A stretch of 23,100 nucleotides of DNA from an uncultured Bdellovibrionales bacterium (GTDB taxonomy: Bacteria > Bdellovibrionota > Bdellovibrionia > Bdellovibrionales > JAMPXM01). Shown here piece by piece: positions 7,699 to 15,318 of this stretch (position 1 is its first letter; each line of letters begins with the position of its first letter). Both the position numbers and the translations under genes were made by a program. Location of the stretch: assembly GCA_937927435.1 (NCBI GenBank), contig CALBDW010000014.1, positions 1-23,100 of the forward strand. Reading direction: 5' to 3'. The notes beneath the pieces are model-generated. The model saw only the letters and a list, made by a program, of their open reading frames with translations. It did not search any database and was not told the origin of the DNA.

Positions 7699-8655
7699 AT
7701 GGTCTTGTTTTCTTCCCGAACCGAGCGGCTGAAGGTGAAACTCGCAACATTTGCATTTTGGGCGGCCGTTCTTTGGTCAAGCTTCGCAAGCGCCGAAGTT
7801 CTCTTTGAAGGCTACTCAAAAGTTCTGCTCGACGGCGTCCACGTCGGATACACCGTACAACGCTACGAGTTCGATCCGAAAAAGAAGGAATTCTCCACCT
7901 CTTATTTCCTTAAAACGAACCAACTCGCAGGCAATATCACGGAAAGCCTTACGGCGCGCGCAGCCGCGGACTTCAAGCCGATCTCGTTCCAATTCACCGA
8001 ACTCGTCGGAGACAAGCCGCGCACCATCGACGCCCAGTTTTCCGGCGACAGCATGACGGCGAAGATCACCCACAACGGCCAAACGCAAACGATTCAGAAG
8101 AAAATCCCTAAAGGGACCTTTCTTTCGAGTTTCCTAGCCTACGTCATGTTGCAGGGAAAAGAAGGGATCAAAACTGGAGCGAAATACACATATAACGCCG
8201 TCGCCGAAGAAGATGCCGGCGTATATAGCGGCGAGGCTTTCGTGAGGGGCGAGGAAACCATCAACGGGATCAGCGCCTTCAAGATCCTCAACACGTTTAA
8301 AGGCGTCCAATTCGTCAGCTACAGCACTTTCAAGGGCGAGGTCATCGCGACGCGCTCTCCGGTGCAGAAAATTTCGACCGAACTCGTCGCCACCATTCAA
8401 GAAGCGACGGCTGGACTACCCGTGAATTCGAAAGCTCTTTCCCAACTGTTCGGGAGCGTCCCGAAAGGTGCCGACAACCCGATTTCGCGCCGGACCTCTG
8501 ATTCCGTGCAAAGCGAAGCGCAAGAGCAGAAAAAGAAAACCCTTGAGTCGCAACCCGCTCCGGGTGCCTCTCCGAAGAAGGAAGGTGTGCCTGGAGGAAA
8601 AGGTATTATGATCAAAGACAGCTCGAGCCAACCAACGACGGATCCTGAAAAATGA
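7699..8655 (+). CDS. Exported protein of unknown function, coupled to nagZ
   Basis: 318 residues. A signal peptide ends near residue 32 (WAAVLWSSFASA-E). Residues ~33-260 look beta-rich, starting EVLFEGYSKVLLDGVHVGY, a style seen in periplasmic domains of unknown function. The last ~60 residues are Lys/Glu/Pro/Ser-rich and probably disordered. The start is ATG 7699 with GGAGAGG (7686-7692) 6 bases before it. The stop TGA at 8653-8655 overlaps the GAGGT ribosome site of nagZ, so the two are translationally linked. This hints at a role in cell-wall turnover, but nothing in the protein itself shows it. It is divergent from the TadG-like gene, and their upstream regions overlap. Confidence 0.8.
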   Translation: MVLFSSRTERLKVKLATFAFWAAVLWSSFASAEVLFEGYSKVLLDGVHVGYTVQRYEFDPKKKEFSTSYFLKTNQLAGNITESLTARAAADFKPISFQFTELVGDKPRTIDAQFSGDSMTAKITHNGQTQTIQKKIPKGTFLSSFLAYVMLQGKEGIKTGAKYTYNAVAEEDAGVYSGEAFVRGEETINGISAFKILNTFKGVQFVSYSTFKGEVIATRSPVQKISTELVATIQEATAGLPVNSKALSQLFGSVPKGADNPISRRTSDSVQSEAQEQKKKTLESQPAPGASPKKEGVPGGKGIMIKDSSSQPTTDPEK

Positions 8656-8665
8656 GGTAACCGCC

Positions 8666-9796
8666 GTGCGAGAGAAAATCGGTCAACAGCTCATTATCGG
8701 AATTCAAGGGCTCACTCTTTCCCCCGAGGAAGCTGACTTTATTATTAAAAACAACATCGGCGGCGTTATCTTGTTCAAGCGCAACGTCGAATCGCCCCGC
8801 CAAGTTTATGAGCTGACCCGCGAGATTCAATCTCTTCGCTCGCGAATGGCCGACAAAGCTCCGCTGTTTGTGAGTATCGATATGGAGGGAGGTCGCGTTC
8901 ATCGCCTCCCACCGCCTTTCACACAGTGGCCCGCCGCCGCGGCACTGGGGAGCATCGACTCCCCGTCCGTGGCTTTCAGGTTTGCGCAAGCCATGGGTGA
9001 CGAGCTGCGTGCGGTCGGCATCAATCTCGATTACGCTCCCTGCATCGATATCCTGACCAATCCAGAAAACACGGTTATTGGCGACCGCGCTCTCTCGACC
9101 AACGCCGAAGCCGTGGCCCGCCTCGGATCGGCTCTCGTCCGCGGTTATATCAAAGCCAACGTGCTCCCGTGTGCGAAACACTTCCCGGGGCACGGAAACA
9201 CTTTCCTCGACAGCCACGAAGCCCTGCCCATCGAAGACAAAACTCCCGAAGAACTCGAGCAAGTCGAATTTGAGCCGTTTAAAAAGGCGTTCCGCGCCCG
9301 CATCAATCTGGTCATGGCGGCGCACATCAAGTTTCCAAAAATCGATCCGGAGTGGCCGGCGAGTTTGAGTGAAATTTTCCTGCGTCAAATTCTTCGTGAC
9401 CGCTTAAGATACCGGAACCTCGTCATCACCGACGATCTCGACATGAAAGCGCTTACGTTGAATTACGACAAAGGCATAATCGCGGTGCGGGCCCTCGCCG
9501 CCGGAGCGAACATTCTTCTTTATTGCAACGAGCCCGAAAGCCCGCGGATCGCGCTCGAAGCTATCGAACGTGCGTTGAAAGAAAACACGCTCGACGCCGC
9601 GATTGTCGCTGACAACCACAAACGCGTGCTCGAACTGAAAAAAAATACGCTCGGCTCACTCGAACACCCCTCTTTCGATGAGATGAGCCGAATCGTGGGG
9701 CATCCCGACCATCTGCGCTTAGCGAAGGCGATCTCCGAGGGTGTCGTTCCCGCCGACTTGCTCCCTCAGGCGGAGAAGCGAGAAATTTCAGACTGA
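8666..9796 (+). CDS. nagZ: Beta-N-acetylhexosaminidase NagZ (glycoside hydrolase family 3)
   Basis: 376 residues without a signal peptide, so cytoplasmic. NagZ removes GlcNAc from GlcNAc-1,6-anhydroMurNAc (peptides) imported during peptidoglycan recycling. Family signatures are present in order: SIDMEGGRVHRL (70-81), the long substrate loop AKHFPGHGNTFLDSH (170-184) carrying the catalytic Asp-His dyad (Asp182/His184), and VITDDLDM (253-260) with the nucleophile aspartate. The start is GTG 8666, preceded by GAGGT at 8654-8658, 10 bases after the upstream stop. Together with the AmgK- and MurU-like genes at 1170-3221 it completes most of a MurNAc salvage path; a separate anhydroMurNAc kinase or amidase is not in view. 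Confidence 0.95.
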   Translation: MREKIGQQLIIGIQGLTLSPEEADFIIKNNIGGVILFKRNVESPRQVYELTREIQSLRSRMADKAPLFVSIDMEGGRVHRLPPPFTQWPAAAALGSIDSPSVAFRFAQAMGDELRAVGINLDYAPCIDILTNPENTVIGDRALSTNAEAVARLGSALVRGYIKANVLPCAKHFPGHGNTFLDSHEALPIEDKTPEELEQVEFEPFKKAFRARINLVMAAHIKFPKIDPEWPASLSEIFLRQILRDRLRYRNLVITDDLDMKALTLNYDKGIIAVRALAAGANILLYCNEPESPRIALEAIERALKENTLDAAIVADNHKRVLELKKNTLGSLEHPSFDEMSRIVGHPDHLRLAKAISEGVVPADLLPQAEKREISD

Positions 9797-9913
9797 TTGC
9801 AATAATCACAAAAGACGAGCGCCCAAACTTTATATAAACGGGCCTGATGCGCCGGAAACCTGGCCCGGAATTTGATTGAACGTTTTAGGTTCGATCGATG
9901 CCGGGAGGTTTCA

Positions 9914-10858
9914 ATGGAACACGATTCGCGTCTCCATCAACGTTCCATTGCTTTTATCTGTTTTTCATTCCTCATCCACATCAGCCTGGTTGGATTCTTC
10001 GTTTACGCCGACTCGGAGAGCGGAGGCGGTTCCGATTTCAAAGCGGCAGCTGCCGGGGGTAGCCAAGGACAAAACGGGGTCGAGGTTCAAGTCGCCGCTT
10101 CGGAATCGGAAACCGCTCCCGCCGCCTTGCCATCAGCGAAGGCGCCTCGGCGAATTCAAGTCCAATTACCTAAGAAACCTTTGGCGGCTCCGGTCGACGA
10201 AAGCGACGTCGAAATTCGCAAAGCCCTCGAGATGGCCCGCCAACAGAGCGAAACGGTCGTCACGAAAGAAGAGACCAACGACGCTCCAGAGTCTCTGTCG
10301 CCCGAGATTGCCGACGCTCCCGACGTGACTCCGGCGAACGAGCTGGAAAACGCGGAAACGACCCAGGCTCCAGCCGCTGTAACCGACGACGATTCGGCCG
10401 CTAGCCCCGACGCAGGCGGTGACTCGACCGGAACCAGTGGCAACGGAATCAACATGGGTTCCGGGTCAGGCTCCGGCTCAACCGACGGTGACGGCAAAGG
10501 CGAGAATCCGGAAGGCGATGGTGCAGAGACCAACCTCATTGTGATGAATGCCAGCGAAAGGCGTCCCTTACCGGGGAATCCCCTCCCGATTTATCCCGAA
10601 CGAGACCGCTATTTGCGCCATCAAGGTACGACAGTCCTCATCGGTCGCGTCGGGAGCGACGGGGTCGTCTCTGATGTGAGAATTGAAAAAAGCTCGGGCT
10701 CGGCGACCTTGGATCAATCATCGGTCACTGCGTTCAGCAAGTGGCGCTTCGAGCCGGGGCAGGAAACTCTGGTCCGCAAATCGTTCGTTTTCTCGTTAAA
10801 GGGCGAAGAAGAAGTCCTTCCGGCGCGCTTGGGACGGAAATACCCCTCTCAGAACTAA
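9914..10858 (+). CDS. TonB-family energy-transducing protein
   Basis: 314 residues. One N-terminal membrane segment (residues ~12-32, IAFICFSFLIHISLVGFF) leaves a short cytoplasmic tail. A long low-complexity periplasmic linker rich in Ala, Pro, Glu, Asp and later Gly/Ser follows, then a TonB C-terminal domain from ~218 with NPLPIYPERDR, V-x-R-V-x-x-D-G-x-V-S-D-V, EKSSGSATLD and FSKWRFEPG. The linker lacks the Pro-Lys/Pro-Glu repeats of classical TonB. TonB proteins couple the inner-membrane proton-motive force to outer-membrane receptors via ExbB/ExbD; neither ExbBD nor a receptor is in the window, so the partner is unknown. The start is ATG 9914 with GGGAGG (9903-9908) 5 bases upstream; an upstream in-frame ATG-like codon at 9872 lacks such a site. 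A terminator overlaps the stop codon. Confidence 0.88.
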   Translation: MEHDSRLHQRSIAFICFSFLIHISLVGFFVYADSESGGGSDFKAAAAGGSQGQNGVEVQVAASESETAPAALPSAKAPRRIQVQLPKKPLAAPVDESDVEIRKALEMARQQSETVVTKEETNDAPESLSPEIADAPDVTPANELENAETTQAPAAVTDDDSAASPDAGGDSTGTSGNGINMGSGSGSGSTDGDGKGENPEGDGAETNLIVMNASERRPLPGNPLPIYPERDRYLRHQGTTVLIGRVGSDGVVSDVRIEKSSGSATLDQSSVTAFSKWRFEPGQETLVRKSFVFSLKGEEEVLPARLGRKYPSQN

Positions 10859-10889
10859 AAAAGCCCGGCCGTTCATGCCGGGCTTTTTT
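10857..10889. terminator. Bidirectional intrinsic terminator
   Basis: A perfect 13-bp stem: AAAAAAGCCCGGC (10857-10869), 7-base loop, GCCGGGCTTTTTT (10877-10889). GC-rich core with A-run before and T-run after, so it can end transcription of the TonB-family gene on the plus strand and of the small basic protein gene (ending 10911) on the minus strand. Confidence 0.92.
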
Positions 10890-10910
10890 CTTTATTAAAA
10901 TCAAACGAAA

Positions 10911-11039
10911 TCAATCGCCGAAGAGCTCTTTGCGGGATTTCGTTGTCCCTTTCGTGCGAAGAGCCGCCTTGCGCTTTTTACCGCGGGTCGTAACTTTGTT
11001 CTTACGGATAGTTCTAGTGCGTTTAGTTTTAGAAGCCAT
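10911..11039 (-). CDS. 42-residue, highly basic small protein
   Basis: A short ORF begins MASKTKRTRTIRKNKV and ends RKELFGD, with 17 Lys/Arg in 42 residues, two acidic residues and no Cys. GAGGAG (11048-11053) lies 8 bases before the ATG, an excellent ribosome site. It is the last gene before a terminator and lies 30 bases downstream of the outer-membrane-protein gene. Composition resembles very small ribosomal or RNA-binding proteins (size class of bL34 or bTHX), but I recognise no known ribosomal protein sequence. Good ribosome site, start, stop and terminator together make it likely to be real; function as a ribosome- or nucleic-acid-associated protein is inference. Confidence 0.8.
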   Translation of the reverse strand: MASKTKRTRTIRKNKVTTRGKKRKAALRTKGTTKSRKELFGD

Positions 11040-11069
11040 GGGTCCATCTCCTCGATTCCGTGCGGCATA

Positions 11070-11972
11070 TCAAAGCGTTATCCACAAGTCAATGAGGTGT
11101 CTTTCGCTACCCCCCGTGCGGACATCCTTTTGAAAGCTATAGTCCAAACTCAGGCGCGGGCCGAAATAACCGAGTCCAGCCGTAAAATAGGTCCGATCCG
11201 CCGTCTCTTGCCACTTCCCTCCCACTCGCACGACAAAACTCTCGTTCACGAAAGTTTCGATCCCCGACATCACGTCGATCCGTCGACCCTCGTTCATGGT
11301 ATCCGGCCTGACCAGATCCAGACGCGCCCGGAACCATTTGTCGTAAACATAGTTGAACCCCAAAGCGTGCGCGGGAATCAACCGAACTGACGACGGCAAC
11401 GAGTCGTCAGTCGGCCATACGTCATAAGCCACAAAGCCGAGCCCGAAATTTTCAAACGGAACCCAGAGAACACCGAGGTGGGCGTTTATCTGGCTGTACT
11501 CGATCCCGCTTGAGCCGGGCGACATTATTTGGTCCGTTAAACGATGACCCGCGATCCCGATTGCGACACGCTCGATCGGCGATCCCGCAAAAGCGATTTG
11601 CAGATCCTGCTGCATCCGGCCCACGCCCGCGTTCCATTCACTTTGCTTTCTCAGGTACGTGACAGCTCCGGATACGATATTCCCCGGCATGCCGTCGGCC
11701 AAAGACAGCCCCCAGAGATGGTAATCATCCTCTCCCGCGCGGCGGCCGAAATCGTAGTAGGCGGAAATATTGTATCTTCTGATCAATGCGATCGAAGCGG
11801 GATTCAAGAACGCCGATTCGCCGAGATCAATAGCGGCCCGTCCGGCGCCGCCCGCTCCTGATGCCGCGGGCCCGGTAAAAAACTGCGCTTGCGCTCGCGG
11901 CATGTTGAACACCGATACGACGGCAAGAAACACAACTAAGACACAAGCGAAGCGAGTCATATCAGAGGACAT
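11070..11972 (-). CDS. Putative outer-membrane beta-barrel protein
   Basis: 300 residues with a signal peptide (ACVLVVFLAVVSVF, cleavage near AQA-Q30). The mature protein begins Gly/Ala-rich, then SAFLNPASIALI, an 'NPA' motif common at the start of FadL/PorV-like barrels, followed by alternating aromatic/polar stretches (NISAYYDFG, NAHLGVLWVPF, FGLGFVAYDVW, ALGFNYVYDKW, YFTAGLGYFGPRLSLDYSFQ) typical of transmembrane beta strands. It ends IDLWITL without the usual terminal Phe. No enzyme motif is seen. It is 41 bases after the lipoprotein gene stop and probably shares its transcript. The start at 11972 is tentative because no strong ribosome site is visible; ATG 11960 is the alternative. Confidence 0.75.
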   Translation of the reverse strand: MSSDMTRFACVLVVFLAVVSVFNMPRAQAQFFTGPAASGAGGAGRAAIDLGESAFLNPASIALIRRYNISAYYDFGRRAGEDDYHLWGLSLADGMPGNIVSGAVTYLRKQSEWNAGVGRMQQDLQIAFAGSPIERVAIGIAGHRLTDQIMSPGSSGIEYSQINAHLGVLWVPFENFGLGFVAYDVWPTDDSLPSSVRLIPAHALGFNYVYDKWFRARLDLVRPDTMNEGRRIDVMSGIETFVNESFVVRVGGKWQETADRTYFTAGLGYFGPRLSLDYSFQKDVRTGGSERHLIDLWITL

Positions 11973-12013
11973 GACATCGTAAATCGCCCTTCATGGCAAG
12001 CGCCGACTGATTT

Positions 12014-13312
12014 TCAGTTCGTCCGGTAACAGATGCTGACCCAAGCGAGACAAGCCTGACTGTTGTAACTGTTCGTTTCCTTCGTCGAGTATGGGTCACA
12101 ACCAGGGTGGGACTGATAGTTGTATCGCACGTATAAAAGGTCGCCGTAGCAACCCCCCAAATCTTTTTTGGGAATAACACATCCGTTTTCGAAATCAATG
12201 TACCAGTCTTCCACCCGCAAGCTATTACGCGCGATTTTAATGCGAAGAGCTTCGTTCGGGTTCGTGACCTTACTTAATTCGGGATCCGGCGCGCGTTTGC
12301 AGTTGGCATCAGTTAAATCGGTTCCGTTCCGAACGATCCGGAAGCGCAAATTCGTCGGACAAACCCACGACCCCGTGACCACGCCCGGATTCAACAGATC
12401 ATACTCCTTTACGTCGTAAAGGATGTTTGTCGGATACGGAATAACTTCGGTGTTCGGTTTCGGCTGCCCGTTAGGGCCGTATTCGGGAAAACCCTTCGCC
12501 CCGTCGGGCTTAGTGAAAGACAAACGGTACCCCTTACCGTACGCGGTGTCGTACCGGAGCGGCTGATCATCGAAGATAAGTCCCGGTGTGCGGACATCCG
12601 TATTGGAACCGCTTGCGGATGCGTGCGCGTACGTCAACGCGAGAACGGCCTTGCCCGTATTCAAATATCCGTCACGCAAGCTGCTTGCGATCGACTCGGA
12701 GCTTCCGAAATTCAAGTTCCCTTCCATACGCGCGCCACGGAGGTAACCGGAAGCCCGCATGTACTTCGTGCGCACGCCCGTAATGGCGCCCGTGACGGGA
12801 TCGAGCCCCGTTTTCACAAGATGAGTGTTCGTTTCATAGTTGCCCAAAATGGCCAAAAGATTCGCGTAGTCGATGCCCGGCCGCGGATTGCCCGGGTTCT
12901 TGATAACGGTGTTGAGGGAACCAACTTGGCGGATCGCCAACTGCATGACCGTATTGCTGTTCGCGGGGCTATCGTGAAGAAGTTCGATCAACCGCTCAGG
13001 CAGCTTCTTCGAGTACGTTTGGAAGAACTCATCTTTGAGCTTCAGTCCGCCCGTCCGATAGGCTCCGGCGCGGATGCTGAAGTAGGCGTCCGGGTCCGCG
13101 TTGTCTTTCAACGCGGGACACGACATGTAAGCGATTTGGTCAAGAGTCGCATCATAAGCAAAATCCATTTTCTTCGCGAGTCTGGAGTTCGCGCTCAGAC
13201 CGTCCCCTTCAGGCAATTGGGAACAGTTCTGAAACGGAAGAAACGCGCAAACCAAGACGGTCAGTGCGGAGATTTTGCGAAATACCGATCTCGATCGCAG
13301 ATTCCAACTCAT
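12014..13312 (-). CDS. Putative lipoprotein of unknown function
   Basis: 432 residues. The N-terminus has a basic start, a hydrophobic segment (ISALTVLVCAFLPF) and FQNC-S at residues 27-31. This is an atypical lipobox, but from memory FQNC is frequent in Bdellovibrio lipoproteins, so lipidation at Cys30 is likely. The mature part is acidic-to-neutral with about eight further Cys, several clustered in the last 130 residues (NGC, GGC, HPGC, QAC, SIC), suggesting disulfides. No conserved domain recognised. It lies directly upstream of the barrel-like protein gene, so a shared outer-membrane location is plausible. Its promoter region (13313-13557) is shared divergently with galU and contains a sigma-28-like element at 13362-13389. 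Confidence 0.8.
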   Translation of the reverse strand: MSWNLRSRSVFRKISALTVLVCAFLPFQNCSQLPEGDGLSANSRLAKKMDFAYDATLDQIAYMSCPALKDNADPDAYFSIRAGAYRTGGLKLKDEFFQTYSKKLPERLIELLHDSPANSNTVMQLAIRQVGSLNTVIKNPGNPRPGIDYANLLAILGNYETNTHLVKTGLDPVTGAITGVRTKYMRASGYLRGARMEGNLNFGSSESIASSLRDGYLNTGKAVLALTYAHASASGSNTDVRTPGLIFDDQPLRYDTAYGKGYRLSFTKPDGAKGFPEYGPNGQPKPNTEVIPYPTNILYDVKEYDLLNPGVVTGSWVCPTNLRFRIVRNGTDLTDANCKRAPDPELSKVTNPNEALRIKIARNSLRVEDWYIDFENGCVIPKKDLGGCYGDLLYVRYNYQSHPGCDPYSTKETNSYNSQACLAWVSICYRTN

Positions 13313-13361
13313 CGCGACACCCTAATAAGGAAGGATTTGCTCTTTCTTCGCGTCCCCTCCC

Positions 13362-13389
13362 TTATCGGATCAAAGTGAGTAAATCTTTT
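13362..13389 (-). promoter_or_regulatory. Candidate sigma-28-like promoter for the lipoprotein operon
   Basis: On the minus strand AAAAGATT (13389-13382), a 12-base spacer and TCCGATAA (13369-13362). Compared with TAAAGTTT and GCCGATAA this is 6 of 8 and 7 of 8, with exactly the same spacing as the site at 5350-5377. The -10 ends 50 bases before ATG 13312. The shared geometry strengthens both calls; the factor used is inference. Confidence 0.45.
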
Positions 13390-13396
13390 GGCTTAG

Positions 13397-13440
13397 GACG
13401 AAAATCTCGTCTCAATTTTTATGATGTCCCGAAACGAGAC
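13397..13440. repeat. Short inverted repeats in the galU/lipoprotein divergent region
   Basis: TCTCGT (13405-13410) is mirrored by ACGAGA (13434-13439), with GTCTC/GAGAC overlapping, and GACGA/TCGTC (13397-13401/13407-13411) forms a small alternative hairpin. They lie between the start of galU and the sigma-28-like element, so an operator is possible; such short repeats may also be chance. Confidence 0.25.
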
Positions 13441-13557
13441 ACCGTGACGCGCAACCTGATGCCCCTTCCCTTGCCAAAGCCCCGTTCGGTGTGGCTTTGT
13501 ATTACGGATTCCCTTCCACCCATCTCAATTTAAGACGTGGAAGGACCGGGAGAAGAC

Positions 13558-14448
13558 ATGACATCCGCGACCAAAGTCAGAAAGGCCATCATTCCGGCTG
13601 CGGGACTCGGCACCCGTTTCTTGCCGGCGACCAAAACCGTTCCTAAAGAAATGCTCCCGATCGTGGACCGGCCGATCATTCTCCATATCGTTGAAGAAGC
13701 CGTCCGGTCGGGCATCGAAGACATCATCTTAATCGCCGGCCGCAATAAAACCGCCATCGAAGATTTCTTCGACGTCAGCTACGAACTCGAAGACAAGCTC
13801 GAGCGCGAAGGCAAATTGCATTGGCTGGAACAGCTCAAACAAATTCGCTCGATGGCGAACATCATCAGTATCCGCCAAAAGCAGCCGCTGGGCCTGGGGC
13901 ACGCCGTCCTCTGCGGCCGGCCGATCGTCGGCGATGAGCCCTTCGCCGTTCTTCTCGGCGACGAGATCATGATTTCGCACCCAGGAGAGGAGACAACCAC
14001 CGAAACCCTGGTGAAAAATTATGTTTCATCGGGATTATCGACCGTCGCGATCATGGAAGTGTCCGAGTCGGACGTTTCAAAGTACGGGATCGTCGAGGGC
14101 GAGCCCGTTGCGGGCGGAACAATTCGCCTTCGCAACGTGATCGAAAAACCTTCGCCGGATCAAACCAAAAGCCGATGGGCGCTTCCGGGAAGATATGTTT
14201 TCAGCCCCCGTATTTTTGAGTATCTTCAAGAGACCAAGCCGGGGAAAAACGGCGAAATCCAGCTGACCGACGCGATGACAAGATTGGCTCAAGGACCCGG
14301 TTTGCTTGGGACGGGCTTCACCGCCCGGAGATACGACGCAGGCGACAAACTCGGCTTCCTTCAGGCCAATATCGAAATGGCACTGGAGCATCCGGAGTTA
14401 GGTTCCGAACTGCGCCGTTATCTGAAATCGCTTGCCGCCAAACTATAG
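13558..14448 (+). CDS. galU: UTP--glucose-1-phosphate uridylyltransferase
   Basis: 296 residues, the normal GalU length. It makes UDP-glucose from UTP and glucose-1-phosphate in the cytoplasm, supplying LPS, capsule and other glycan synthesis. Signatures: KAIIPAAGLGTRFLPATK (9-26) with KEMLPIVDRP after it, GLGHAVLC and the FAVLLGDE metal site, then VIEKP and KNGEIQLTDAM. The start is ATG 13558 with GGAG (13549-13552) 5 bases before it; an upstream in-frame GTG at 13537 has no such site. It begins a + strand cluster and is followed after 15 bases by a secreted LolA-like protein. Confidence 0.97.
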   Translation: MTSATKVRKAIIPAAGLGTRFLPATKTVPKEMLPIVDRPIILHIVEEAVRSGIEDIILIAGRNKTAIEDFFDVSYELEDKLEREGKLHWLEQLKQIRSMANIISIRQKQPLGLGHAVLCGRPIVGDEPFAVLLGDEIMISHPGEETTTETLVKNYVSSGLSTVAIMEVSESDVSKYGIVEGEPVAGGTIRLRNVIEKPSPDQTKSRWALPGRYVFSPRIFEYLQETKPGKNGEIQLTDAMTRLAQGPGLLGTGFTARRYDAGDKLGFLQANIEMALEHPELGSELRRYLKSLAAKL

Positions 14449-14463
14449 TGGAGTGATTCGTAA

Positions 14464-15318
14464 ATGCGTGCGATCCGGATAACCGCTTTTCTTTGCGCGA
14501 TTCTCTTCGTCGTTGAGAGCCAAAGCTACATTCCCCGCAGTCAAACAATCGCCGATCGAGTCGCGCAATCGCACGGTAAAGGCGCTTACGTCATTGAACA
14601 AGACGTTCAATTCCGGACCGGCGCCGACACAGTCTTTTTGCGGGAACGGTGGACCATCGTCGACTCCGATTCGATGCGAGTTGCGGTAAGTCTCCCGGCC
14701 GGCAAAGCTTCCGGCGATAACGTGCATTTCGAAGCCCTCTATCAAAGCGGCAAACGCACACTCACGGACCCAGCCAACGGCCAAATCACGACAGCCGCAC
14801 TCAGTCCCGAATTCATCGAACCGTTTCTGCACGCACGCAGCGGCCGCAGCTTTTTGAATCTGCTCGTCCGCGCAAGGATCATACCCGCATCACTCTTGAA
14901 CGAACGGCCGCGCATCCAAAAACCCGAACAGGCGAACCACGCACCCGAACCTCTCGTTTGGCTCGGACGTACGTCCGGAGTCGTCGCTTGGATCTTCGGT
15001 GAACCGTCACCCGTCAACGGGCCCGCGAATCCGGCTGTCTGGATTGAACAAGACGCCTTTCTGATACGCCGTTTGAGATTCCCCTCGGAAGCCGAATTGT
15101 TCGCGGACAATTACTCCACTTACGCCCGCGATCTGAAATTTCCGAGGGAGCGGACCGTGAACTGGAAAGGCGGCTCGGTCCACATTCGTGTCGTCTCCGT
15201 GCGCTCTTTGGCGAACAATGAAGCCGCAAAGGCGCTCAATTCAAAAACCACTCCGCTCAAGCCGGGCCGCTTACCCGACAGTCCGCAAATCAAGGAGTTC
15301 TACACGAGGTTCAGATGA
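14464..15318 (+). CDS. Exported LolA-like protein of unknown function
   Basis: 284 residues with a signal peptide (ITAFLCAILFVVESQS, cleavage near residue 20). The body looks like a half-barrel of the LolA/LolB type: an early helix (QTIADRVAQSHG), paired beta strands with V-x-L-R-E-R-W, and near the C-terminus DLKFPRERTVNWKGGSVHIRV, resembling the FPR…w….V…V closing strands of lipoprotein carriers. This is pattern resemblance only. GGAG (14450-14453) lies 10 bases before ATG 14464. The stop TGA overlaps the ATG of priA (ATGA at 15315-15318), so the genes are translationally coupled, although no functional link with priA is apparent. Confidence 0.75.
   Translation: MRAIRITAFLCAILFVVESQSYIPRSQTIADRVAQSHGKGAYVIEQDVQFRTGADTVFLRERWTIVDSDSMRVAVSLPAGKASGDNVHFEALYQSGKRTLTDPANGQITTAALSPEFIEPFLHARSGRSFLNLLVRARIIPASLLNERPRIQKPEQANHAPEPLVWLGRTSGVVAWIFGEPSPVNGPANPAVWIEQDAFLIRRLRFPSEAELFADNYSTYARDLKFPRERTVNWKGGSVHIRVVSVRSLANNEAAKALNSKTTPLKPGRLPDSPQIKEFYTRFR

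Noticed and set aside
9821..9843. AT-rich palindrome TTTATATAAA (9829-9838) flanked by GCCC/GGGC, as an operator or promoter before the TonB-family gene.
   Set aside because: TATAAA could be a -10, but no -35 is present and a 10-base AT palindrome is easily chance.
12623..13378. 251-codon plus-strand frame opposite the lipoprotein gene.
   Set aside because: The minus-strand product has a lipoprotein signal and coherent composition; the plus frame has neither signal nor motif.
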